A DNA stretch of 64,000 bases from Stigmatella erecta (GTDB lineage Bacteria > Myxococcota > Myxococcia > Myxococcales > Myxococcaceae), in the NCBI RefSeq assembly GCF_900111745.1, contig NZ_FOIJ01000004.1:186001-250000 (forward strand). The letters run 5' to 3'. Shown here piece by piece: positions 42,356 to 50,315 of this stretch (positions are counted from its first letter, which is position 1; the number at the start of each line of letters is the position of its first letter). The position numbers and the translations under genes were made by a program. The notes below the pieces were generated by a model that was not told where the DNA came from, searched no databases, and saw only the letters and a list, made by a program, of their open reading frames with translations.

Positions 42356-43516
42356 TCACGGCAGGGACATCGTGACGCCCTTGCGTGCCAGCCACTCGGA
42401 GACGGTGGCATTGGCCACGGTGTCTCCGAAGTTGAAGGCGTCCGCCTTGAGCCGCAGCATCTGCACCTTCCCGCTCGCGTCGAACAGGACGATGAAGGTG
42501 GCGCTCTCCTTCACCGGGCGCATGAAGTAGTTCGGCCCGCTGCCGGTGGCCCCCTCGAAGGAGTAGATGGTGCTGGTGGCATGCATGGGGTGCTCGCCGT
42601 GGAGGACCTCCGCCACGTCGAGCTCGCCGCAGCCACCCGGCGAGCCCATGCCCCGGCAGTTGCAGCCGTACTGCGCGGTGCGCACCACGCGCGCGTTGAG
42701 CATCCAGATGGCCGGCACGTCGTCGTAGTACTCGGTGATGGGGCCCGTGAAGCGCGGCATGCGGGCGCGGATGGCGAAGAGCTTCGCGCCCGCCCAGCCG
42801 TGGCGGGTGACACCCCGGTAGAAGCCGCACTCGCTGGCATCCCCCGTGCCCACGCAGGGCTGATCCGCCAGGATGTTCATCTCCACCCGGTTGCCCAGCG
42901 TGCCCGTGAAGCGCGTGGGCGCCGCCACGGCCGTCTTCGCGTCCGCCGAGGCGTAGCTCTGGCTGTTGCCGCCGCACAGGGTCCACTCGCCGCTGCCCGT
43001 GCCGCCCAGGTTGTTGAAGAAGGTGAGGTTGGTGGCGCCGCAGCGGTTCCAGGACGACACGCGCTTCCACGCCGAGGTGTCGGGCTTGTAGACCGCGATG
43101 TCATACAGCTCCATCGGGCCCCGGAAGTTCACCGTCAGCTCCTCGTTGAAGGGCGCCAGCGCGCCGCTCACGTTCGTGGTGGCCTTCTGACAGGCATTGG
43201 AGGGGCAGGACTGGCCCCACACCCCGGGCAGCATGTTCGTCACGCGCTGGTACGAGCCCGTGCCCCCCACGTTCAGGATGCTCATGGTGGACACGGAGGT
43301 GCCCGTGCCGTCTGGCAGGTCGTCGCCGAGATCCTGAAGTGCCGCGCTGTTGCCCGCGGCGCAGTCCGCCGCCACGGCGAAGGGCTCCACCTCGCCCGGG
43401 GCCTCCTCGCCGGGCAGCGCCCCGGCGGCAGGCTCGGTGCTCTCACAGGCGCTGCCGAGAAGTCCGGACAGCACCACGGCGGCGGAGAACCAGGACAGCT
43501 GATTGAAGATTTTCAT
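42356..43516 (-). CDS. TOS1-like glycosyl hydrolase-type lipoprotein (DUF2403/DUF2401)
   Basis: 386 residues. The leader ends in LGSAC (residue about 24), a lipobox-like site. The middle has an aromatic, Cys-bearing region (SWNRCGATNLTFFNNLGG, EWTLCGGNSQSYAS), and the C-terminal domain has YYDDVPAIWMLNARV and GGCGELDVAEVL, the acid-rich catalytic-like core of fungal TOS1/YJL171C wall proteins. That family is largely fungal and is implicated in beta-1,3-glucan remodelling. In this context it may help break fungal walls or remodel self polysaccharide; both are inference. No neighbours in its direction. Confidence 0.8.
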   Translation of the reverse strand: MKIFNQLSWFSAAVVLSGLLGSACESTEPAAGALPGEEAPGEVEPFAVAADCAAGNSAALQDLGDDLPDGTGTSVSTMSILNVGGTGSYQRVTNMLPGVWGQSCPSNACQKATTNVSGALAPFNEELTVNFRGPMELYDIAVYKPDTSAWKRVSSWNRCGATNLTFFNNLGGTGSGEWTLCGGNSQSYASADAKTAVAAPTRFTGTLGNRVEMNILADQPCVGTGDASECGFYRGVTRHGWAGAKLFAIRARMPRFTGPITEYYDDVPAIWMLNARVVRTAQYGCNCRGMGSPGGCGELDVAEVLHGEHPMHATSTIYSFEGATGSGPNYFMRPVKESATFIVLFDASGKVQMLRLKADAFNFGDTVANATVSEWLARKGVTMSLP

Positions 43517-43626
43517 TTTTGCAGCCTAAGCAGGTAAAACCTGACTGCGACAAGGCTTTCGCGGGCCCTCTGTTTCGTTGAGGTCCCAATCGATGGAGCG
43601 CCGTACCCCCCGGGCCCGGCGTTGTG

Positions 43627-43644
43627 TAGAGTCCGCCGCCCTCA
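43627..43644 (+). promoter_or_regulatory. Candidate leaderless promoter of phosphomannomutase gene
   Basis: TAGAGT at 43627-43632 lies 12 bases before the ATG with no Shine-Dalgarno between, and the spacer CCGCCGCCC matches the equivalent spacer in front of manC (GCGCCGCCC). Transcription probably begins close to the start codon. Confidence 0.35.
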
Positions 43645-45015
43645 ATGAATACGCACATTTTTCGCGAGTACGACATTCGTGGTTTGGTGGATAAGGACCT
43701 GACGGCCGAGGTGGTGGAGCTGCTGGGCAAGGGCCTGGGGACCGCCATCCGCCGCCAGGATGGACGCTCCATCGTGGTGGGGCGCGACTGCCGCGAATCG
43801 TCCACCCGCTTCCGGGATGCCCTGTGCCGCGGGCTCACGTCCACGGGGCTCCATGTCATGGATGTGGGCGTGGTGCCCACGCCGCTGACGTACTTCGCCG
43901 CCAACACCCTGCCGGTGGATGGCCTGGCGATGATCACCGGCAGCCACAACCCCCCGGAGTACAACGGCTTCAAGATTGGCGTGGGGAAGACCACCTTCCA
44001 CGGGCCTGAAATCCAGGCGCTGCGCCAGTGCATCGAGCGCCGGGACTTCGTGGTGGGCGACAAGCCGGGCACCGTGACGCCCTACGACATCATCACCCCC
44101 TACAACCACTTCATCCAGCAGACGGTGAAGGTGGGCCGCAAGGGGATGCGCATCGTCATCGACGCGGGCAACGGCACCGGCGGCGCGGTGGCGGTGCCGC
44201 TGTTCCGGGCCATGGGCTTCGACGTGGTGCCCCTGTTCTGCGAGATGGACGCCACGTTCCCCAACCACCACCCGGACCCCACGGTGGTGGAGAACCTCGA
44301 GGACCTCATCGCCGCGGTGAAGCGCGAGAAGGCCGAGGTGGGCATCGCCTATGACGGGGACAGCGACCGCATCGGCGTCATCGACGACCAGGGCAGCATC
44401 CTCTGGGGCGACCAGCTCATGGTGCTCTTCAGCCGCTACGTGCTCCAGGAGAGCCCGGGCGCGGCCATCGTCGGCGAGGTGAAGTGCAGCTACACGCTCT
44501 ACGACGACATCGCCAAGCGCGGCGGCAAGCCGGTGATGTGGAAGGCGGGCCACTCGCTCATCAAGGCGAAGATGAAGGAGACGCACGCGGAGCTGGCCGG
44601 CGAGATGAGCGGCCACATCTTCTTCAAGAACCGCTACTTCGGCTTCGACGACGCCGTGTACTCGTCGGCCCGGCTGCTGGAGATCCTCACCCACGAGCCG
44701 CGCAAGCTCTCGGAGCTGCTCGCGGACGTGCCCAAGACGTACGCCTCGCCCGAGCTGCGCGTGGACACCCGCGAGGAGAAGAAGTTCGAGCTGGTGAAGC
44801 GCGCCACGGACACCCTGCGCGCCGCGGGCCACGACATCGTGGACGTGGACGGGGTGCGCGTGACGTTCCCGGACGGGTGGGGCCTCATCCGCGCCTCCAA
44901 CACCCAGCCCATCCTCGTGCTGCGCTTCGAGGCGAGCACGCCCGAGCGGCTCCAGGAGATCCAGCGGCTCATCGAGGGGACCGTGGAGCGTGTGAAACGC
45001 GAGGCGGGCGCCTGA
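43645..45015 (+). CDS. manB: Phosphomannomutase/phosphoglucomutase
   Basis: 456 residues of the alpha-D-phosphohexomutase family, interconverting mannose-6-P and mannose-1-P (and often the glucose forms). The four family marks are present: the active-site Ser in ITGSHNPPEYN (about residue 100), the metal loop DGDSDRIGVID, the sugar loop GEMSGHIFF and the phosphate loop RASNTQP (here Asn replaces the frequent Thr-Glu-Pro context partly). It would feed mannose-1-P to the guanylyltransferase at 798 for GDP-mannose. Next to it is a ROK kinase, 54 bases downstream. Confidence 0.94.
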   Translation: MNTHIFREYDIRGLVDKDLTAEVVELLGKGLGTAIRRQDGRSIVVGRDCRESSTRFRDALCRGLTSTGLHVMDVGVVPTPLTYFAANTLPVDGLAMITGSHNPPEYNGFKIGVGKTTFHGPEIQALRQCIERRDFVVGDKPGTVTPYDIITPYNHFIQQTVKVGRKGMRIVIDAGNGTGGAVAVPLFRAMGFDVVPLFCEMDATFPNHHPDPTVVENLEDLIAAVKREKAEVGIAYDGDSDRIGVIDDQGSILWGDQLMVLFSRYVLQESPGAAIVGEVKCSYTLYDDIAKRGGKPVMWKAGHSLIKAKMKETHAELAGEMSGHIFFKNRYFGFDDAVYSSARLLEILTHEPRKLSELLADVPKTYASPELRVDTREEKKFELVKRATDTLRAAGHDIVDVDGVRVTFPDGWGLIRASNTQPILVLRFEASTPERLQEIQRLIEGTVERVKREAGA

Positions 45016-45069
45016 GCCGGGGCCTCCGGTAGACTTGCGCACATTCGAAGAGGACGAGGGAACGCACTG

Positions 45070-45999
45070 ATGCCGACGCTGGGAATCGATCTGGGAGGAA
45101 CCAACGCCCGCGCTGCCGTGGTGGACGAGCGAGGGACCATTCTCGCCTCCGCCAAGATGGCGCTCACCGAGCGAGGCCCCGAGGCGGTGGTGGAATCCAT
45201 CGCTCAGGCCGCCTCCGAGGCCGTGTCCCTGGCGGGCACCCAGGTCACGGGCTGTGGCGTCGGGGCCGCGGGACAGATTCCGGGCAACTCGGGCGTGCTG
45301 GCCGTGGCCCCCAACCTGGGCTGGCGCAACGTGCCGCTGGGCGCGCTGCTGAGCGCGCGGCTGGGGATGCCGGTGCGGCTGGTGAACGACCTGGCCGCGG
45401 CGGCCTGGGGCGAGTTCAACGCGGGGGCCGGCCGGGGCGCCCAGGACGTGTACGTCGCGTTCGTGGGCTCCGGGGTGGGCAGCTGCATCATCGCCAACGG
45501 GCAGCTCGTGCGCGGCTCGGGCGGCGTGGCGGGCGAGCTGGGGCACACCAAGGTGATTCCGGGCGGCCGGCGCTGTGGCTGCGGGGAGCTGGGGTGCCTG
45601 GAGGCCTACTGCGGCGGGCACAACCTCATCGGCCTGACGCGGGAGCTGCTGGCTTCGGGCCGCTCCTCGGCGCTGGCCGAGCTGACCGCCGGGGTGGCCG
45701 AGCGCATCACCCCGCTGACGCTGGAGCGGGCGGCGGAAGCGGGCGATGCGGGCGCGATAGAGATTCACTCCCGGGCGGGGAAGATGCTGGGCATGGCCAT
45801 CTCCAACATGATTACCGTGTTGAACCCGGCCCGCCTCATCCTGGGGGGCGGGGTGCTGATGAACTGCCCCGGCCTGCGCCGCGCCGTGGTGGAGGGCATC
45901 CAGGCGCTGACGTCGAACACCGCGCGCGAGGGGCTGCTCATCGCCGAGGCGGAGCTGGGCGACGACAGCGGCCTCATCGGCGCGGCGTTGCTCGGCTGA
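45070..45999 (+). CDS. ROK-family sugar kinase (glucokinase-like)
   Basis: 309 residues. GIDLGGTNARAAVVD near the start is the ATP phosphate loop, GHTKVIPGGRRCGCG then ELGCLEAYCG carries the ROK zinc site, and the second nucleotide loop is LGGGVLMN. No helix-turn-helix precedes it, so it is an enzyme rather than a ROK repressor. It most likely phosphorylates glucose, possibly mannose or N-acetyl sugars, which would fit the hexomutase directly upstream. A TAGACT -10-like hexamer lies near 45028. Confidence 0.9.
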   Translation: MPTLGIDLGGTNARAAVVDERGTILASAKMALTERGPEAVVESIAQAASEAVSLAGTQVTGCGVGAAGQIPGNSGVLAVAPNLGWRNVPLGALLSARLGMPVRLVNDLAAAAWGEFNAGAGRGAQDVYVAFVGSGVGSCIIANGQLVRGSGGVAGELGHTKVIPGGRRCGCGELGCLEAYCGGHNLIGLTRELLASGRSSALAELTAGVAERITPLTLERAAEAGDAGAIEIHSRAGKMLGMAISNMITVLNPARLILGGGVLMNCPGLRRAVVEGIQALTSNTAREGLLIAEAELGDDSGLIGAALLG

Positions 46000-46086
46000 C
46001 GCCCGGAGGCCAGGAGGGGAGGCACGGGTCAGGTCCGTCCGTTACACTGGACGGGCCACCGTCGCTCTCACCCTCCGAGGTCTCCC

Positions 46087-48381
46087 GTGTCTTTCGAGTG
46101 GAAGCTGGCCAAGCTGGATGAGCTGAAGGTCCTCGTCTCGGACGCGCAGCTCAAGGACTCGCAGATCCGCCTCAACCTCGCCTCGGGCCGGGTGGAGCAG
46201 CCCATCAGCCTGGGCTTCGAGGGGCTGGCCTTCGTGCTGGACGCGGGCACGGAGGTGGCCGTCGAGGCCTTCAATGCCCCGGGCGACGTGGACGTGGACG
46301 GCGTCATCGGGGCGGCCGCGAAGGAGGGGGAGGAGCCCTCCCGGCTGAGCCCTCCGCTGGTGATGGGGGCGGACGAAGTGTGGCTGAAGTACGGCGCGCG
46401 CACCCGCGTCAAGGCGCAGGCCACCTCGGCCCCGATGCCCTTCCTGTCCCTGGGCGTGGGCGGCGATGTGTCCGTGCTCGTGGCCGACTACCGCCTGCAC
46501 CCGCCGGAGCGCAAGGCCCGGGAGGCGTTCCAGGCGGACGCGGTGGCCCTGCGGCTGCCGTTCGTCGCCGACCACGTGATGAAGCTCCGTCCCCGGGAGG
46601 CGCTGACGTTCCAGGCCCGGCTCCGGATGGAGACGTCCATGTCGTTGCAGTGGTCCGATGTCTTCACCAGCCAGCTCAGCGCCCTGAGCCGCCTCTTGCC
46701 CTCCGGGACGCTGCTGGGGCTCAAGACGTCCGTGGGGGCCTCGCTGACGGGCGCCGTCACCGTCACGGATGACTTCCTGCTCACCTTCTCGCGCGAGAAG
46801 GAGGGCGCCCTGGTCGTCTCCGTGCAGAAGGGCGCCGCGCGCGAGGCCCGGCTGGCCCCGGAGATCGGCATCACGGTGGAGGCGGCGAACCCCGAGGTGT
46901 TCGGCGCGGTGGTGGACGCGCTCGTGGGCGCCCCCGGCGTGGCCCAGTTCGAGAAGCTGGTGGACAAGCTGGCCGCCCGGCAGCTCAGCGACACGGAGAA
47001 GGACGTGCTGCGCTGGGTGCTCGACCGGCTGGGCATGGAGGAGTACGAGGCCGACGCCTCCGCCATCAAGCGGGCGTGGGAGGACCGCAAGGCCCAGGCC
47101 CGGAACGTGATTGCCCAGATGGCCTCGGAGAAGCTCTCCGTGGGGTTCCGGTACGAGTACTCGCGCCTGTCCGAGCAGCAGATCCTGGTGCGCATGGAGC
47201 TGCCCGACGCCCAGGTGCGCCAGCTCCACGGCCCGCTGCTCCTGGGCAAGCTGACGGAGGTGCTCAAGCAGGTGGAGCCCGCCGCCCTGCGCAGCTACTT
47301 CCGCCAGGACTCGGACACGCGGCGCGAGGCGTGGGGCTTCACGCTGGGCTTCTCCAAGTGGCAGCTCCAGTCCCAGGACCAGAGGAAGTTCCAGCGCGTG
47401 GTGCAGTACGGCTCGCCCGACACCCTCCACGGCCCGCAGCGCATCGCCTTCCTGGGGGTGCGCGGCTACGAGGGCACCCTCTTCAACACGCAGGGCCGCT
47501 GGTCCATCGACTTCAAGTGCGACATGGAGGCGTTCCGCATCCAGCCCTCGGCCCAGGACTTCCAGTACGGGCTGTACTTCCAGATCGCCCGGGCGGGCCG
47601 GCTCTCCGGGAATGAGCTGCGGCTGGCGCTCGACGAGGCCATTGCCTGGCGCGTCTTCGACGATGCGGACGAGGAGTCCGTCTTCAAGGAGCTCCAGGAG
47701 GCCACGCGGGGCCAGGAGGTGGAGCTGCGGCTGGAGCTGAAGTTCACGGACGCGCTGATGCGCGAGCTGATTCCCCTGGTGGCCGCCGGGGACGTGGACC
47801 CCTTCGCGCGGGCGCTGGGCCGGGCCATGCCCTGGGACACGACCCGGGCGCGCGTGGACCCCGAGTTCCGCCAGGCGCTCTACGCGCCCCTGTGGAAGGC
47901 CTACCTGGTGGACAAGGCCAAGGGGTGGACGCCCCCGCTGGCCGCCGCGCGCGCCGCCCAGTGGCTCAAGCGCAACCCCATCGCCAAGGGCAAGGACGGC
48001 GAGGTGGCGCACTGGGAGGGCCGGGGCATCGCCTCGCCCAACACCTTCGCCGACGTGCTCGACAAGAACGCGCGGCACGCGGACGTCGGCTCGTCGTACG
48101 GCGGCACCTACGTGCGGTGGCAGCGCATGGTGGCGGGCATGGTGCTGCTGCGCGATGCCATCGCGCAGGGGCGGGAGCCGGGCATCATCGAGCGCGCGTT
48201 CGATGAGCTGGAGGAGCTCTGGCGCCTGTCCTTCCACCTGAAGGCGTTCGGGGCGCTGTTGCTGGATCTGTCCTCGAAGACGGCCGAGGGGCTGCAGGCC
48301 GTGGAGCGCACCTTCTCGGTGGTGCCCCGCTCCGGGGACGGGAAGGTGCAGCGCATCTTCAGCGCCTCGCGGACGGAGTAG
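46087..48381 (+). CDS. Large soluble protein of unknown function
   Basis: 764 residues from GTG 46087. I recognise no family. There is no signal peptide, membrane helix, nucleotide-binding loop or Cys pattern. The N-terminal 60 residues predict alternating beta strands (LKVLVSDAQLKDSQIRLNL). The central part has beta segments rich in charged pairs, and the last 180 residues are helical, with aromatic and basic positions (LWKAYLVDKAKGWTP, RWQRMVAGMVLLRDAI). It could be a structural or baseplate-like protein, but nothing shows this. Strong GC3 bias and clean codons show it is a real gene. It overlaps the convergent LysR gene by 23 bases. Confidence 0.7.
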   Translation: MSFEWKLAKLDELKVLVSDAQLKDSQIRLNLASGRVEQPISLGFEGLAFVLDAGTEVAVEAFNAPGDVDVDGVIGAAAKEGEEPSRLSPPLVMGADEVWLKYGARTRVKAQATSAPMPFLSLGVGGDVSVLVADYRLHPPERKAREAFQADAVALRLPFVADHVMKLRPREALTFQARLRMETSMSLQWSDVFTSQLSALSRLLPSGTLLGLKTSVGASLTGAVTVTDDFLLTFSREKEGALVVSVQKGAAREARLAPEIGITVEAANPEVFGAVVDALVGAPGVAQFEKLVDKLAARQLSDTEKDVLRWVLDRLGMEEYEADASAIKRAWEDRKAQARNVIAQMASEKLSVGFRYEYSRLSEQQILVRMELPDAQVRQLHGPLLLGKLTEVLKQVEPAALRSYFRQDSDTRREAWGFTLGFSKWQLQSQDQRKFQRVVQYGSPDTLHGPQRIAFLGVRGYEGTLFNTQGRWSIDFKCDMEAFRIQPSAQDFQYGLYFQIARAGRLSGNELRLALDEAIAWRVFDDADEESVFKELQEATRGQEVELRLELKFTDALMRELIPLVAAGDVDPFARALGRAMPWDTTRARVDPEFRQALYAPLWKAYLVDKAKGWTPPLAAARAAQWLKRNPIAKGKDGEVAHWEGRGIASPNTFADVLDKNARHADVGSSYGGTYVRWQRMVAGMVLLRDAIAQGREPGIIERAFDELEELWRLSFHLKAFGALLLDLSSKTAEGLQAVERTFSVVPRSGDGKVQRIFSASRTE

Positions 48382-49267
48382 GCGCGGGGTTCAGCGAGGT
48401 GCGTGCCTCCTGGGCGAAGAAGTCCAGGAAGGCCCGCACCCGGGGGGCCAGCAACCGGCCCTGGGGAAACACGAGGGAGACGGGCAGTCCCTCCTCGGGC
48501 TGGCCGCCGAAGAGCACCTTCAGGGCGCCCCGGCGGACGTCCTCGGCGATGGTGAGTTCGGGCAGCCACGCCACGCCCAGCCCGTCGAGGGCCCCCTGGC
48601 GGATGCCCGCGTTGTTGTCACACGCGAAGGGGCCCCGTGGTGGAAGCGTCCCCCCGGAGGGAAACTCCCAGGGGTCGCGCTGGCTGCCGCGCAGGTAAGC
48701 GAGGTTCACGTGGTCCGCCAGGTCCGCGTGCCTGCGGGGCGTGCCATGGGCGCGCAGGTACGCAGGGGAGGCGCAGAAGCTGCGGCGCATCCGGCCCAGG
48801 GCGCGGCGCATGAGCCGGCCATCGTCGGAGGCGCCCACCCGGAGCGCCGCATCGAAGCGCTCGGCCAGCAGGTCCACGAAGCGGTCGCTCAAGCTGACCT
48901 CCACCTCCACCTGGGGATGGGCCCGGGAGAAGTGGGCCACCCGGGGCACCAGCCAGTCGCGCCCCAGGTCCATGGGGGCGCTCACCCGGACGAGCCCCCG
49001 GGGCTCCGTGGCCCGGCTGGCGTGCGTGCACGCGTCCGCGACGTCCTCGAAGGCGCGGTCCACCCGCTGGAAGAGCTCCTGGCCCTCGGGGGTGAGCTCC
49101 AGCCCCTTGGCGCCGCGCACGACGAGGCGGACGCCCAGGTGCGCCTCCAGCTTCGCCACCTGCTTGCTGAAGGCCGAAGGGGTGGTGCCGGCCTCCCGGG
49201 CCGCGGCGCTGAAGCTGCTGGCGCGCACGCTCTGGAGAAAGGCTTGGAGCGAGGGCCACAGGTCCAT
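48359..49267 (-). CDS. LysR-family transcriptional regulator
   Basis: 302 residues. The N-terminal winged helix-turn-helix (FLQSVRASSFSAAAREAG, TPSAFSKQVAKLEAHLGV) is followed by the co-inducer-binding domain (about 92-295). It is divergent from the epimerase gene with 107 bp between, the usual LysR arrangement, and the gap holds repeated GGGCACA half-sites. It most likely controls the epimerase and itself. Inducer unknown. Its 3' end overlaps the convergent 764-aa gene by 23 bases. Confidence 0.93.
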   Translation of the reverse strand: MDLWPSLQAFLQSVRASSFSAAAREAGTTPSAFSKQVAKLEAHLGVRLVVRGAKGLELTPEGQELFQRVDRAFEDVADACTHASRATEPRGLVRVSAPMDLGRDWLVPRVAHFSRAHPQVEVEVSLSDRFVDLLAERFDAALRVGASDDGRLMRRALGRMRRSFCASPAYLRAHGTPRRHADLADHVNLAYLRGSQRDPWEFPSGGTLPPRGPFACDNNAGIRQGALDGLGVAWLPELTIAEDVRRGALKVLFGGQPEEGLPVSLVFPQGRLLAPRVRAFLDFFAQEARTSLNPAPTPSARR

Positions 49268-49281
49268 GGGCTTTGCCTCCT

Positions 49282-49330
49282 GGGCACAGTCCTTGTGCCC
49301 CTTCTGCGCCTACCATGCTTTCGGGGCACA
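49282..49330. promoter_or_regulatory. LysR-type operator half-sites
   Basis: GGGCACA (49282-49288) and TGTGCCC (49294-49300) form a perfect 7-bp inverted repeat with a 5-base gap; a further GGGCACA occurs at 49324-49330. Both lie between the divergent LysR and epimerase starts. Confidence 0.55.
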
Positions 49331-49374
49331 GGTCATGGTGTGCGGGAACTTTCGAGCCAAGGAAAGGCGGAACC

Positions 49375-50298
49375 ATGAAGCGCGCATTCGTGACGGGGGT
49401 AACGGGATACATCGGCGGTTCCATCGCGGAGGGCCTGCTCAAGCAGGGGCTCTCCGTGGTGGGCATCGTGCGCCGGGCGGCCGACGGCGAGCGGGTCGCT
49501 GCCCGGGGCATCGAGCCCGTGGTGGGCGGTCTGGAGGATGGGGCCCTGCTGGCGCGGCTGGCGCGCGAGGCGGACGTCACCATCAACACCGCCGACTCGG
49601 ACCACCGGGGCGCGATCGAGGCGCTGGTGGGGGCGTTGAAGGGCACGGGCAAGACGCTGGTGCACACGAGCGGCTCCTCTATCGTGGCGGACGAGGCCCT
49701 GGGCGAGGCGTCCGGCCGCGCCTTCGAGGAGTCCACCCCCTTCACGCCGGTGCCGCTGAAGCGCTCCCGCGTGGCTATCGACCAGCTCGTGAGGGACTCG
49801 GCGCGCGAGGGCATCCGGAGCATCGTGGTCTGCCCCACGATGATTTATGGCAGCGGGCTGGGCGTGAAGCGGGACTCCGTCCAGGTGCCCGTGCTCATCC
49901 AGGAGTCCCTGCGCCGGCAGGCCGGGGTGCACCTGGGCGCGGGGCTCAACGTCTGGTCCAACGTCCACATCGAGGATCTGGTGGAGCTCTACCAGCTCGT
50001 CATCGACAAGGCGGAGCCGGGCAGCTTCTTCTTCGCGGAGAACGGCGAGGCCGCGCTCAAGGACATCGCCACCGCCATCAGCCGCATGCAGGGCTGGGAG
50101 GGAAAAACCTTCCGCTGGGAGCTGCCCGACGCCATCCAGGCCCTGGGCGAGGACATGGCCAAGTACGCGCTCGCCTCCAACAGCCGGGTGCGCGCCGTGG
50201 AGGGCAAGAAGCTCGGCTGGCGCCCCCGGCACACCTCGCTGCTCCAGGACATCGAGTCCGGCAGCTACCGCGAGGCGTTTGGCCCCGCCTCGCGCTGA
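49375..50298 (+). CDS. NAD(P)-dependent epimerase/dehydratase, atypical SDR
   Basis: 307 residues. The N-terminal dinucleotide motif is VTGVTGYIGGSIAEGLL (TGxxGxIG). A Ser-rich loop HTSGSSIVAD and a Tyr in CPTMIYGSG stand where extended SDRs keep their catalytic Tyr context, but the strict YxxxK pair is not evident, so it is closest to the atypical or NmrA-like/flavonol reductase type. Substrate unknown. GGAAAGG lies upstream of ATG 49375. It is divergent from LysR and probably its target. The stop codon forms one end of a hairpin shared with the convergent TAXI gene. Confidence 0.88.
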   Translation: MKRAFVTGVTGYIGGSIAEGLLKQGLSVVGIVRRAADGERVAARGIEPVVGGLEDGALLARLAREADVTINTADSDHRGAIEALVGALKGTGKTLVHTSGSSIVADEALGEASGRAFEESTPFTPVPLKRSRVAIDQLVRDSAREGIRSIVVCPTMIYGSGLGVKRDSVQVPVLIQESLRRQAGVHLGAGLNVWSNVHIEDLVELYQLVIDKAEPGSFFFAENGEAALKDIATAISRMQGWEGKTFRWELPDAIQALGEDMAKYALASNSRVRAVEGKKLGWRPRHTSLLQDIESGSYREAFGPASR

Positions 50299-50315
50299 GC
50301 CCGCGCCAGGGCTCA
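50296..50315. terminator. Hairpin built from two convergent stop codons
   Basis: TGAGCCC (50296-50302) pairs perfectly with GGGCTCA (50309-50315) around six bases. The left arm begins with the TGA of the epimerase gene, and the right arm ends with the TGA (minus strand) of the TAXI gene. No U-tract follows. Confidence 0.45.
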
